Assembly (NCBI GenBank): GCA_963627995.1
Contig: CAVGCV010000004.1
Location: 1-64,000 of the forward strand
Length of the DNA: 64,000 bases
From: UBA3839 sp963627995
GTDB taxonomy: Bacteria > Bacteroidota > Bacteroidia > Bacteroidales > Bacteroidaceae
Direction of reading: 5' to 3'
This document shows positions 50,901 through 59,800 of the stretch, in pieces. The translations under genes were made by a program, and so were the position numbers. Position 1 is the stretch's first letter. Each line of letters begins with the position of its first letter. The notes beneath the pieces were generated by a model. That model was not told the origin of the DNA. It did not search any database and was given only the letters and a program-made list of their open reading frames with translations.

Positions 50901-52111
50901 ATGCCGTCCAGCACGGCGCGTTCTTTTTCGTCAATCGTCCCGTTGCCGCGAATGGGGACGCTCAGCAGCAGGTTGCCGTTTTTGCTGACCACATCGACAA
51001 GCATGTCCACGACTTGCTGCGCGCTCTTGTAGCCGTTGCCGTTGTACACGTTGCGGTCGTAGTGCCAAGAGCCGATGCACGTGCAGGTCTGCCAGTATTC
51101 GCTTTGCGCGCGGTCGGGTACGCCGCGCTCCACGTCCCAAAGCAGCGCCTGCTTTTGCGATGCGTTGAGCTTCTTGCCCATCACCACCACCTGCTGCTCG
51201 CCGCCGTTGAGGCTCGCGCTGTGGTTGTAGTAGTGGGCGAGGATGTTGAGGCCCACTTGTTCGTCGCACCCGTAGAACGGCAGCACGGTGTCGTCGAAAT
51301 AGAGCATCGAGGGGTTGTAGTCGTTGATGCATTCAAGGACGCGGTTCTGGAACTTGGTCTTGTACGCCTCCGACGGCTGCGACGCCCCGTTGCCCCAGTC
51401 CCACTGGCTGTGTATGCTCCCGGAGTTCTCATAGCCGGCGCTGGGCGTGTGGCGCTGGGCATAGAGCTCCTGCGGGTCGTAGCCTTCCCACCACTTTCCC
51501 GTGCCGTCGGCCTTGGTGAGGTTGCCGTCGTAGTCCTGCGCAATCTCGAGCCAAGTCCACGTGTGTGCGCCGTGCATGCTCACGCCCAGCGGCAGCCCGT
51601 GCTTCTGGCAAGCCTCGCTCCATCCCTTTACGATGTCGCGGCGCGGCCCCATGTTCACGGAGTTCCACTCTTGGTAGGGGCTGTCCCAAAGGTCGAAGTT
51701 GTCGTGGTGCTGCCCGAGCGTCATGAAGTAGCGTGCGCCCGCGCTCTTGTAGAGGGCGATGAGCGCGTCGGGATTCCATTCCTCGGCCTTCCACTCGTTG
51801 ATGACGTCTTTGAACCCAAAGTCGGCGGGGTCGCCATATTTTGCCACGTGGTAGTTGTATTGCCCGCTGCCGGCATCGTACATCCCGCGTGCATACCAGT
51901 CGCCGTCCTCAGGCTCGCACTGTGGCCCCCAGTGCGCCCAGATGCCGAATTTCGCGTCTTTGAACCACTCGGGGCAGGCCCATCCCGACAGGCTCGTCCA
52001 GTCGGGGGAGAATGCGCCCGTCTCCACGGCCACGTTCTGCGCTCCCATGGGGAGCGACGCGCCCAAGGCCAGGCTGGCAATCATCGTCTTGAAAGTGCTG
52101 CTTTTTCTCAT
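47942..52111 (-). CDS. Giant GH29 alpha-L-fucosidase with three tandem modules
   Basis: 1389 residues with signal peptide (cut near PMGAQ). The GH29 domain covers about 25-500: WFKDAKFGIWAHWG, TLGQHHDNFDLW and SMLYFDD, where an Asp is the expected nucleophile. It removes alpha-L-fucose from glycans. Then come three tandem modules of about 267 residues, marked by HWTVENF near residues 653, 922 and 1188, each with DKYxGxD, GxWxDxxxN and GRYYFG; I match them tentatively to DUF5013. Short helical FIVAR-like spacers precede each. They probably bind substrate or the cell surface. The tail GLYIVRDTDGKAVKAFRK looks like a T9SS signal. It is divergent from an AraC gene, which may control it. Confidence 0.9.
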   Translation of the reverse strand: MRKSSTFKTMIASLALGASLPMGAQNVAVETGAFSPDWTSLSGWACPEWFKDAKFGIWAHWGPQCEPEDGDWYARGMYDAGSGQYNYHVAKYGDPADFGFKDVINEWKAEEWNPDALIALYKSAGARYFMTLGQHHDNFDLWDSPYQEWNSVNMGPRRDIVKGWSEACQKHGLPLGVSMHGAHTWTWLEIAQDYDGNLTKADGTGKWWEGYDPQELYAQRHTPSAGYENSGSIHSQWDWGNGASQPSEAYKTKFQNRVLECINDYNPSMLYFDDTVLPFYGCDEQVGLNILAHYYNHSASLNGGEQQVVVMGKKLNASQKQALLWDVERGVPDRAQSEYWQTCTCIGSWHYDRNVYNGNGYKSAQQVVDMLVDVVSKNGNLLLSVPIRGNGTIDEKERAVLDGIKAWMDVNGKSIYATRPWKTFGEGPLAEASNPLNAQGFNEKNNYSSKDVRYVQRNDTLYATILRWPAAGSRFTLKSLGYSSEHYSGEVAKVTLLGHGEVPFAMDIDGLSITLPAAATNAIAPVFEITFDKSHSEETLTLQSFIGLYEAKVAALRPHTSYNTGKFNAKNLNALAAAVEAAKAYTGSDNDAQQAQIRTLNQAYADFLKNGRNEGGEPGTAQCSDETAYYLTEATNFTRTPETDDGRRFGVPRHWTVENFNIPNGDDGTKHGIDKYKGNDALMLGVWNDQQANTEGDLANARIYQTVRLEAGRYYFGASYNAAYELSDEAYLFAAPAVLSTSDIPEQSIAYERINRAKTDGSFHGITFTLDTEQDVVLGFQANLTGGSTQEFRADAVKLLYYGEMDYMMLDQLMGDAEDLTTSAKVNTNTGFYRRAAVEQLRAAMDAARQTGEDASYDELSAAYNALSAAIAEFQNNGKNPGGTPSETAAEDMTEAQLVEAGAFSRSGEATSTRYATPAHWTVENYRIDKGGDGVRNGLDRYPGYDCLSLGIWDDRQDNEDGDISNARIYRTVRLPAGRYYFGAQYQTTYGISRQAYIFATGALLATPRIPTDAIAYEPINRAGENDGNFYGIYFTLEREQDVKLGFQADLNEGSSQQEFRAKNVKLFFYGAVDYASLQSLARRVADTVATLTFNHNTGFYAPESQAQLLAMAESARALSGDTDFATINETYNSLSEAFELFLTEGKNKGGQPEKTGATDITASTLGEADNFTRTAESGSARFGTPAHWTVENFRIPNGSDGTKNGLDKYSGDDCLMLGIWDDRDNNTEGDLADARIYRKVRLEAGRYYFGNTFNALHNLAQAYIFAASEPLPTDATESKSIAYAPLSDGALDGNTYGIYFTLDAPQDVVLGFQANLAKGDAAQEFRASSVTLLRYDDPADGIGAIGQGAPAGTARYYSLMGTPLPHAPLHGLYIVRDTDGKAVKAFRK

Positions 52112-52183
52112 TGTGTGTTATTTGTTATTGTTGTTGGTCAGGCGGCCGGGAGCGTCCTCCCGGCGCGCGTCAGGTTGCGACGG

Positions 52184-52191
52184 CAAAGATA
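52184..52191 (-). promoter_or_regulatory. -7 element of the GH29 gene
   Basis: CAAAGATA on the plus strand, read as TATCTTTG on the minus strand, exact consensus, 73 bases before the GH29 start. No TTG at standard distance. Confidence 0.6.
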
Positions 52192-52299
52192 GGAAGCGGC
52201 GGTGTGAATCGCTGCGTACGAAATGGGAAAAGAATAGGACGATATCGACGGATGCGCGTGTCTTTTCGGGCGGTTTCTTGCGAATTATCGGCAGGCGGC

Positions 52300-52331
52300 T
52301 TGCGCGCATGAAAGGAAAATGCGTATGTTTG
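52300..52331 (+). promoter_or_regulatory. Bacteroidetes-type promoter of the AraC gene
   Basis: TTG at 52300-52302, 21 bases, TATGTTTG at 52324-52331. The start codon follows 31 bases later. Confidence 0.75.
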
Positions 52332-52362
52332 CGGAGAAAAACTCCAGAATACCCTACCAGCG

Positions 52363-53253
52363 ATGACACCAAGCTTCGAACTGCTGATGCTCAACGTGGG
52401 CTTCGCGCGGCAGCACGGCGACTGGAACTGGCGCAACGTGCGCAGTCCCTTTGCGCGCCTCTACTGCGTCACCGAGGGCGCGGCGTGCATCGTGTTCCGC
52501 AACACGCGCGCTGGCGAGCCCGACCGCACGCTGACCCTGCGTCCCGGCGGCCTCTACCTCGTTCCGCCCTTCACGCTCCACCACGAGGAGAGCGACGGCC
52601 TCTTCGCCCACTACTACGTGCATATCTATGAGCGCGCGGAGAGCGACATCCGCCTCTTCGAGGACTACGCGCTACCCGCCGAACTCCCCTCTTCCCCGCT
52701 GCATTGCGCGCTTTTCGGGCGGCTCGCCGCCATCAACCCGCAGATGGCCCTGCCCGAGTCGAACCCGCAGAGCTACGACAACCAGTCGTATCTGCTCCAC
52801 AGCGTGCGGCGCGGCCGGGAGCGGTCGCTGGCCGACATCGTGGAGTCCGCGGGCATCGTCCACCAGCTCATCGCGCCTTTCCTGCGTCAGGCGCGGCCGC
52901 AGGTGGCGACGGCGGACAGCCGCATCTTGCAGAGCATTGCGCGCATACGCCGCCACTTGGCCTCCGCGCCCGACTTGGCGGACCTGGCCAGCCGTGCCTG
53001 TATGTCGAAGGACCACTTCATCCGCTGCTTCCGCCAGGTCACGGGGCAACCCCCCGGCGCCTACATCGCCCGCCGGCGCATGGAGCAGGCCGAGCTGCAG
53101 CTGATCATGTCCGACCGCCCCGTGAAGCAGATTGCCCGGGCCATGGGCTACGCCGACTGCTCCTACTTCAACCGCGTGTTCCGCAAGTGGGTGGGGATGA
53201 CGCCGCAGGAGTACCGACGCCAGACGGCCGCGCCGGGCGGCCCGCCCCCGTGA
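52363..53253 (+). CDS. AraC-family regulator, divergent from GH29
   Basis: 296 residues. An N-terminal cupin domain (GGLYLVPPFTLHHEES) binds a small molecule; the C-terminal double helix-turn-helix has DLASRACMSKDHFIRCFRQVTGQPP and VKQIARAMGYADCSYFNRVFRKWVGMTP. The gene is transcribed away from the GH29 gene with about 250 bases between the two starts, the usual arrangement of an AraC activator and its target; fucose or a fucosylated glycan is a plausible but unproven ligand. It ends at a hairpin shared with pnp. Confidence 0.92.
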   Translation: MTPSFELLMLNVGFARQHGDWNWRNVRSPFARLYCVTEGAACIVFRNTRAGEPDRTLTLRPGGLYLVPPFTLHHEESDGLFAHYYVHIYERAESDIRLFEDYALPAELPSSPLHCALFGRLAAINPQMALPESNPQSYDNQSYLLHSVRRGRERSLADIVESAGIVHQLIAPFLRQARPQVATADSRILQSIARIRRHLASAPDLADLASRACMSKDHFIRCFRQVTGQPPGAYIARRRMEQAELQLIMSDRPVKQIARAMGYADCSYFNRVFRKWVGMTPQEYRRQTAAPGGPPP

Positions 53254-53290
53254 CGGGCAGTGCCGGCCGCCCCTCGCCGCGAAACAGGAT

Positions 53291-53321
53291 ACGCCCCGAA
53301 TACCGTGTGTATTCGGGGCGT
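53291..53321. terminator. Bidirectional terminator between AraC and pnp
   Basis: Perfect 13-base inverted repeat (ACGCCCCGAATAC at 53291-53303, complement at 53309-53321) with a 5-base loop, between convergent genes. T-runs are weak on both sides. Confidence 0.7.
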
Positions 53322-53348
53322 CTCGCCATTGTATGCGCCGATGTGTGC

Positions 53349-55661
53349 TTACTTCAGCAGGTCGTCGAGCGCGCTTCTGAACTCGCCGCTGCCCTGCGCC
53401 TCGTGGCTGTCGCTGCCGTGGAACGGGCCGCGCTGGGGGCGCTCGCCGCCGTTGCGGTCGGGCCGCGGGCGGCGCTCGCCGCGATCGGGGCGGGGACGGC
53501 GCTCGCGCTGTGCGCGCTCCACGTAGTCGGCCGGCTTCTCAATCAGCACGCGGTGGCTGAGTTTGAACTTGCCCGTCTTCTGGTCGATGTCGATGAGCTT
53601 CACGTCGATGCTGTCGCCCTCCTTGATGCCGGCTTCCTCGACGGTCTCCAGACGCTTCCAGTCGATTTCGGAGATGTGGAGCAGACCGTCCTTGCCGGGC
53701 ATGAACTCCACGAAGCAGCCGTAGGGCATCACCGAGCGGACCGTTCCCTTGTAGACCTCGCCCACCTCGGGGATGGCGACGATGGCCTTGATCTTCGCCA
53801 AGGCCGCCTCGATGGCCGCCTTGTCGGGCGCGGAGACCTGAACCTTGCCCACGCCGTCCACCTCGTCGATGGTGATGGTCGTCCCGGTGTCTTCCTGCAT
53901 CTGCTGGATGATTTTGCCGCCCGGGCCGATGACGGCTCCGATGAACTCCTTCGGAATCGTAATCTGCTCGATGCGGGGCACGTGGGGCTTGAGCTCCGCG
54001 CGCGGCTCGCTGAGGGTCTTCATCATCTCCCCCATGATGTGCTCGCGGCCGGCCTTTGCCTGCATCAGCGCCTTCTCGAGGATTTCGTAGGAGAGGCCGT
54101 CGCACTTGATGTCCATCTGCGTGGCCGTCAGTCCGTTCTTCGTGCCCGTCGTCTTGAAGTCCATGTCGCCGAGATGGTCCTCGTCGCCCAGGATGTCGGA
54201 CAGCACGGCGTACTTCTCCTCGCCCGGGTTCTTGATGAGGCCCATGGCGATGCCCGCCACGGGGTTCTTGATGGGCACGCCGGCGTCCATCAGCGCCAGC
54301 GTGCCGGCGCAGGTGGTGGCCATGGACGACGAGCCGTTCGACTCGAGGACGTCGCTCACGATGCGGATGGTGTAGGGGTAGTCGTCGGGAAGCTGCCCCT
54401 TGATGCCGCGCCAGGCCAGGTGGCCGTGGCCAATCTCGCGGCGGCCTACGCCGCGCTGTGCCTTGGCCTCGCCCGTGGAGTACGGCGGAAAGTTGTAGTG
54501 GAGGAGGAAGCGCTGGTATTCGCGCACCAGCGCGCCGTCAATCAGCTTCTCGTCGAGCTTCGTGCCGAGCGTGCAGGTGGCCAGCGCCTGGGTCTCGCCG
54601 CGCGTGAAGATGGCCGACCCGTGGGGGCCGGGCAGCGGGCCGGCCTCGCACCAGATGGGGCGGATGTCCGTTGTCTCGCGCCCGTCGAGGCGGATTCCCT
54701 CGTCAAGGATGCAGCGGCGCATCGCGTCGCGCTCCACGTCGTGGTAGTAGCGGTCGATGAGCGCGTTCTTCTCGGCCAGCTCGTCCTCGCTCATGTCGGC
54801 GTGGGCGGCGGCGTAAGCCTCCTTGTACTCCTCGCGGATGTTCTCGAAGGCCTCCGCGCGGGCGTGCTTCTCCAGCCCCTGCTTCGTCACGTCGTAGGCC
54901 TTCTGGTAGCAGGCCTTGCTGATGTCGGCGCGGAGCTCCTCGTCGTTCACCTCGTGGCAGTACTCGCGCTTCACGTCGGTGCCGAGTTCCTTCATCAGCT
55001 CCTTCTGGAGGCGGCACTGGGGCTTGATGGCCTCGTGCGCGGCCTTGAGCGCGCCGAGCAGGTCCTGCTCCGACACCTCCTTCATCTCGCCCTCCACCAT
55101 CATGATGTTCTCCTCGGTGGCGCCCACCATGAGGTCCATGTCGGCCTCCTTGAGCTGCTGGAACGTGGGGTTGATGACATACTCGCCGTTGATGCGGGCC
55201 ACGCGCACCTCCGAGATGGGGCCCTCGAAGGGGATGTCGGAGGTGGCGAGCGCGGCGGAAGCCGCGAATCCGGCCAGCGCGTCGGGCATGTCCGTGCCGT
55301 CGGCCGAGAAGAGGATCACATTGACGAAAACCTCCGCGTGGTAGTTGCTGGGAAACAGCGGGCGGAGTGCGCGGTCCACAAGGCGGCAGGTGAGGACTTC
55401 CTCGTCCGACGCCTTGCCCTCGCGCTTGGTGAAGCCTCCAGGATAGCGTCCTGCGGCGGCATACTTCTCGCGGTATTCCACCTGAAGAGGCATGAAGTCC
55501 GTTCCGGGAACTGCGTCTTTTGCGGCGCAAACAGTGGCCAGGAGCATGGTGTTGCCCATACGGAGCATCACGGAACCATCGGCTTGCTTCGCCAGCTTTC
55601 CTGTCTCGATGCTGATTTCGCGTCCATCAGGCAAAGAGACTTTCTTCGTAATTACGTTCAT
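53349..55661 (-). CDS. pnp: Polyribonucleotide nucleotidyltransferase (PNPase)
   Basis: 770 residues. PNPase degrades RNA from the 3' end using phosphate and can add nucleotides. Two RNase PH domains come first; the catalytic Asp495 and Asp501 lie in DEDHLGDMDFK. The KH domain (IPKEFIGAVIGPGGKIIQQM, about 575-630) and S1 domain (VYKGTVRSVMPYGCFVEFMPG, about 640-710) follow. The C terminus is extended by an Arg-Pro-Asp-Gly rich tail (about 725-770), longer than in E. coli (711 residues); such tails are common in Bacteroidetes PNPases and may bind RNA. It has a -7 element at 55758-55765. Confidence 0.97.
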   Translation of the reverse strand: MNVITKKVSLPDGREISIETGKLAKQADGSVMLRMGNTMLLATVCAAKDAVPGTDFMPLQVEYREKYAAAGRYPGGFTKREGKASDEEVLTCRLVDRALRPLFPSNYHAEVFVNVILFSADGTDMPDALAGFAASAALATSDIPFEGPISEVRVARINGEYVINPTFQQLKEADMDLMVGATEENIMMVEGEMKEVSEQDLLGALKAAHEAIKPQCRLQKELMKELGTDVKREYCHEVNDEELRADISKACYQKAYDVTKQGLEKHARAEAFENIREEYKEAYAAAHADMSEDELAEKNALIDRYYHDVERDAMRRCILDEGIRLDGRETTDIRPIWCEAGPLPGPHGSAIFTRGETQALATCTLGTKLDEKLIDGALVREYQRFLLHYNFPPYSTGEAKAQRGVGRREIGHGHLAWRGIKGQLPDDYPYTIRIVSDVLESNGSSSMATTCAGTLALMDAGVPIKNPVAGIAMGLIKNPGEEKYAVLSDILGDEDHLGDMDFKTTGTKNGLTATQMDIKCDGLSYEILEKALMQAKAGREHIMGEMMKTLSEPRAELKPHVPRIEQITIPKEFIGAVIGPGGKIIQQMQEDTGTTITIDEVDGVGKVQVSAPDKAAIEAALAKIKAIVAIPEVGEVYKGTVRSVMPYGCFVEFMPGKDGLLHISEIDWKRLETVEEAGIKEGDSIDVKLIDIDQKTGKFKLSHRVLIEKPADYVERAQRERRPRPDRGERRPRPDRNGGERPQRGPFHGSDSHEAQGSGEFRSALDDLLK

Positions 55662-55757
55662 CTTTTAATTTGTTAAACATCGAAAATATCTTCTGTATCT
55701 TTTGGGCTGAAAAAAACGTTTTTGCGGACACGCACGGGCGTGGGCACAAAAACGCCG

Positions 55758-55765
55758 CAAAGATA
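55758..55765 (-). promoter_or_regulatory. -7 element of pnp
   Basis: CAAAGATA on the plus strand, read as TATCTTTG, about 95 bases before the start. Confidence 0.6.
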
Positions 55766-55925
55766 CGGAAATAATCCGTGGCAGCCGCGCAAAAAGCCTA
55801 AACTTTCGGGAGTTATGCGTGCGGGAAGCCCCAATTAGTGTTTTTTAACCACTCGTGCCGCGCGGTGGCGGACGGCGGAGCCGCGCCGTTCCGCCTCGGC
55901 CTCCATGGCGCGCGGAAACGCACGC

Positions 55926-55968
55926 ACGGCGTGCCGGGACTCCGCTCGCGGAACTCCCGGCACGCCGT
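55926..55968. terminator. Long inverted repeat, probable terminator
   Basis: 14-base perfect arms, 15-base loop, then a T-rich stretch on the plus strand. It lies 33 bases beyond the 3' end of the small gene on the minus strand. Confidence 0.6.
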
Positions 55969-56000
55969 GTGGCGCTTTTTCCAAGGGCAGTGCAGCTCGC

Positions 56001-56168
56001 TCAGCTGTACCAAATGGAGGTGTCGTCAATGACTTGATAACGATGGTCGTCAAAGTCCATCAGAAACCCCGTGTTGGTGTATCCCTCTACGTAGTAGCGT
56101 TCCTCCTCGTTGTAGATGTTGTCGAGGTCGTACGCCTCATCGTCGTGCGAATACTTGTTAGGTTTCAT
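56001..56168 (-). CDS. Small acidic Tyr/Asp-rich protein, unknown function
   Basis: 55 residues, unusually rich in Asp and Tyr (HDDEAYDLDNIYNEEERYY) and ending TSIWYS. The ATG at 56168 sits after AGAAAGGAGGAACC, a strong Shine-Dalgarno, which is rare in this phylum and suggests high expression. A full promoter lies at 56257-56287. No signal peptide, membrane segment or recognised family. It stands alone between pnp and the hybrid regulator, divergent from the latter. Confidence 0.7.
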   Translation of the reverse strand: MKPNKYSHDDEAYDLDNIYNEEERYYVEGYTNTGFLMDFDDHRYQVIDDTSIWYS

Positions 56169-56256
56169 GGTTCCTCCTTTCTGGCCCGTTGCCCCCAATG
56201 GGCCTGTTTTGCGGTTGGTTTAGGGAATGGGGGACGGCGTTCCCCTCTGATGCCTC

Positions 56257-56287
56257 CAAATATAATGAATCGTAGCCGGCGCTGCAA
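56257..56287 (-). promoter_or_regulatory. Bacteroidetes-type promoter of the 55-residue protein
   Basis: On the minus strand: TTG (56285-56287), 20 bases, TATATTTG (56257-56264). Exact consensus in both boxes, about 90 bases before the start. Confidence 0.78.
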
Positions 56288-56477
56288 ATTTTCGGCGGTG
56301 TTTTTTCTGAAAAATGTCAAAAAACTTTTGATTCGTAACATTTGGAGGGCTGTTTGGCAACTCTACTTGTCGTTCCCGCTCTTTTCCGGTCTTTTCGGAG
56401 CCGCCGGGGAGGCCGGGGCCGGGCGGAAGGCCGTGGGCCAGCCTGCGGCGGACGCCCGCCAGCCTGCTCCGGAAAAA

Positions 56478-56575
56478 CACTGCGGAGGGGCCGGAAAACG
56501 TCCGCGGACAAAAATATTTTCGTCTGCGGACGAAATATATTTCCTCCGCGGAGCGCGTGGCTTTTCTCCGCGGAG
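56478..56575. repeat. Palindrome array D, 22-base period
   Basis: Five copies at 56478 (CACTGCGGAG), 56500 (GTCCGCGGAC), 56522 (GTCTGCGGAC), 56544 and 56566 (CTCCGCGGAG), exactly 22 bases apart. Spacers AAAAATATTTTC, GAAATATATTTC (itself a palindrome) and CGCGTGGCTTTT. From the second to the fifth copy it is nearly identical to array B. Confidence 0.88.
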
Positions 56576-56802
56576 GTTTTTCCGGCGCTCTTTTCCAGCC
56601 TGAGAAAGTGTTTTTCCCGCCTGGTTCCGCCCTTCCGGGCGCGCCTGGCGGCGGACATACGGATTTTTTTACCCGAAATAAGGATTTTCCGACCTTTCCG
56701 ACGTGGAATTATGCTTATTTTGCCCCCGTAAGCCGTCCTCCCCTGCCGCAGCGTGGCAGGCGGGAGGGGCGGGAACTAACCTTAAAACACCGCGTCAGAG
56801 AA

Positions 56803-59800
56803 ATGAGAAACATGGGAAGGCTCTCCGTGGCGGCCGCGCTGGCCCTCTGCACGCTCGCCGCCCTGCCGGCGGGAGCGCAGCCGCAGGACTTGATGACGTT
56901 CATGCCGATGGACGTGTCGGACAACATCCCCGTCGGCGAAATCACGACCCTCCACCAGGACCGCCGGGGCTTCGTCTGGATAGGGAGCGGCAACGGCCTC
57001 TACCGCTACGACGGCTACCACGTGCAGCGCTACCGCAACAGCCGGCTCTTCCCCCACCTGCTCCCCTCGAACGAAATCACCTGCCTGCGCGACGACGCCG
57101 ACGGCCGCCTGTGGGTGGGCACGCGCCAGGGGCTGTGCCGCCTCGACCTGAGGAGCGGCATGAGCCGCACCTACCACTTCCGCGACTTCGAGAACAGCAA
57201 CGCCCTCAAGTGCCTCCTCGTCACGCGCGACAGCGGCCTGTGGGCCGGCACCGAGGGCGGCCTCTACCGCTACGACGCGCCCACCGACTCGTTCACCCTC
57301 TACTGCGACAAGAACGGCAACGCCAAGGTGCCCCACGCCTCCATCACCTCGCTGCTGGAGGACCGGCAGGGCTACGTGTGGGTGGGCACGTGGGACAAGG
57401 GGCTCTACCGCTACAACCCCGACGACGGCACGTTCTACGAGATGCCCGACTTCAACGCGCTCCACTCGGCGCAGGCCGTCTACGAGGACAACGGCGCGCT
57501 GTGGGTGGGCACGTGGGGCAAGGGGCTCTACAAGATTGAGAACCCCTACGACACGAACGTGCCGCTCGTCTTCGCCAGCTACACCCGCGCGGGCACCGCG
57601 GGGCAGCTCGCCTCCGACATCATCTGGCAGATTGGCCGCGACCGCAGCACGGGGCTGCTGTGGGTGGGCACCGACTGCGGCCTGTCCTTCGTGGCCGAGG
57701 CCGACGACCGTTCCAGCCGCATCGTGGCCGCGCCCGAGGCCATGAGCCCCGCGCCCGACTACTTCGGGCGCGGGGTCGGCTGCTTCCTGAGCGACCGCGA
57801 CCAGCAGATGTGGGCCTACGCCACGCAGCGCGGCATCGTCGTGTCGCAGAGCAAGTCGTCCCTCTTCGCCCGGCACGAGCTGCCCGCCCCCTACCTCTAC
57901 AGCGACTACATCACCTGCGTCGAGAACACCCCCGACGGCAGCGTCTGGGCCGGCCTCCGCAACAACGGCGTGCTCGTGTTCTCCAACGGCGGCTTCCGGC
58001 AGATTCCCATGCCCTCGCAGGTCAATGCCGTCTGCCACCTCTCTCTCTCCGCCACGCTGGTGGGGACGGAGCGCGACGGCATCGCCGTGGTGGAGGACGG
58101 GCGCGTCGTGCGGTGGCTCGACAGGGCCAGCGCGCCCTACCTCGTGGACAACTGCATCTACAAGATAACGCCGGACCGCCACGGAAACTGGCTCGTCGGC
58201 ACCTGGCGCGGCCTCAGCGTGCGCTACGCCGACGGCCGCGGCGCGCACGTGGAGGGGAAGCTCCTCGACGTGCTCAGCAACGCGAAGGTCAAGGACATCA
58301 CCTGCGCCCGCGACGGCAGCATCTGGATGGCCACGCGCGGCGACGGCATCCTCCGCCTCCAGGGCGACATCCGCCACCCCTCGGCCATGAAGCTGCGCCA
58401 GTACGCCCGGCTGGACGACTCGCAGCTCGACCTGCGCCACGTCTACCGCATCCTCATCGACCGCCGCGACCGCGTGTGGGCCTGCTCCAAGGAAGCCGGC
58501 CTGCTGGTCTATGACGCGGCGCTCGACCGGATGGTCAGCGCCAGCCACCGCTACGGCATCCCCGACGAGGACGTGTACAGCATCGAGGAAAGCGCGTGGG
58601 GCGACCTGTGGATATCCATGCGCAACGAGCTGATGTGCCTGACCATCAACGACAGCAACCACGTGAGCGGGATGCACTCCTACCTGCGCCGGGCGACCAT
58701 CGGCGACAACCTCTTCGGCAACGCGCTCTCCTCGGCAAACAGCTCGCGGTTCATCACCTTTGGCTACAACAACGGCTTCGTCTCCTTCCCCAACAAGCGG
58801 CAGCACGGGGGCGGACGTTCCGCGCGCCCCACCATCACCGACATCCAGGTGGCGGGCCGGTCGCTCTTCCAGATGGACACGGACGCCCGCCTCGCCATCA
58901 GCCCCCTGCTGCCGCCCTACGCCACGGAGGTGACCCTGCCGCCCACCCAGCACGAGCTGCTCCTGTGCTTCTCCTCGCTCAACTACAACAAGATGGAGAA
59001 CCCCCGCTTCGCCTACAAGCTGGACGGCTGCGACAAGGACTGGCACTATCCCGACGCGAGCCTCTGCCAGGCGGCGTACAGCAACCTGCCCTACGGGACG
59101 TACACGTTCCGCCTGCGCTGCACCGACGAGGGCGGCAGCTGGAGCGCCGACGAGCAGACGCTCCGCGTCACCGTCCTCGCGCCGTTCTACCTGCGCTGGT
59201 ACGCCCTGCTCTGCTACGCCCTCCTGCTGGCCGGCGCCGCCTTCCTCGTCGTGCGCTACGTCAAGAACCGCAACGAGAACCGCCGCCAGCTGCAGCTGGC
59301 GCACATCGAGCGCCGCAACATCGAGCAGCTCAACCACAAGAAGCTCCAGTTCTTCACCAACATCACCCACGACCTCATGACGCCGCTCACCGTCATCTCC
59401 GCCACGGTGAGCCACCTCATGCAGCTGTGCCCCGAGCAGAAGGAGAGCCTCCGCACCATCGACGGCAGCGTCAACCGGCTGATGAGGCTGCTCCAGCAGA
59501 TACTGGAGTTCCGCAAGACGGAAACCGGCAACCAGCACCTGCGCGTGTCGCAGGGCGTGCTCTCCGACTTCGTGCGCAGCGAAGTGGAGAGCATCCGCCC
59601 GGCCACCTACAAGAACCGCATCCGCTTCTCCCTGGAGTGCCGCCCCGAGCGCGTCGAGGGCTTCTTCGACTCCGACAAGCTCGACAAAATCATCTACAAC
59701 CTCATCTCCAACGCCATCAAGTACAACCGCCCCGACGGCAGCGTCCGCGTGTCGCTGACCTGCGACGACGGCCTCCGCGCCGTCATCCGCGTGGAGGACG

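Larger units (their letters stand above)
55662..56000. other. 339-base gap upstream of pnp with a long inverted repeat
   Basis: Contains the pnp leader and -7 box, and a perfect 14-base inverted repeat (ACGGCGTGCCGGGA at 55926-55939, complement at 55955-55968) whose loop can form its own small stem, followed on the plus strand by GGCGCTTTTT. The small gene at 56001-56168 ends just beyond it on the minus strand, so the repeat probably ends that transcript. No other gene. Confidence 0.6.
56169..56802. other. 634-base divergent region with palindrome array D
   Basis: Between the small gene and the hybrid regulator. It holds the small gene's leader and promoter, GC-rich sequence, array D (56478-56575), an outer inverted repeat (GGAAAAACAC at 56471 and its complement at 56608-56617) and a promoter-like TTATTTTG at 56715-56722. 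The open frame running into the hybrid regulator from 56557 is not a real extension: the signal peptide starts at 56803. Confidence 0.6.

Noticed and set aside
55838..56053. Small frames on both strands between pnp and 56001
   Set aside because: They overlap a perfect inverted repeat, have Arg/Ala-rich products and no ribosome site.
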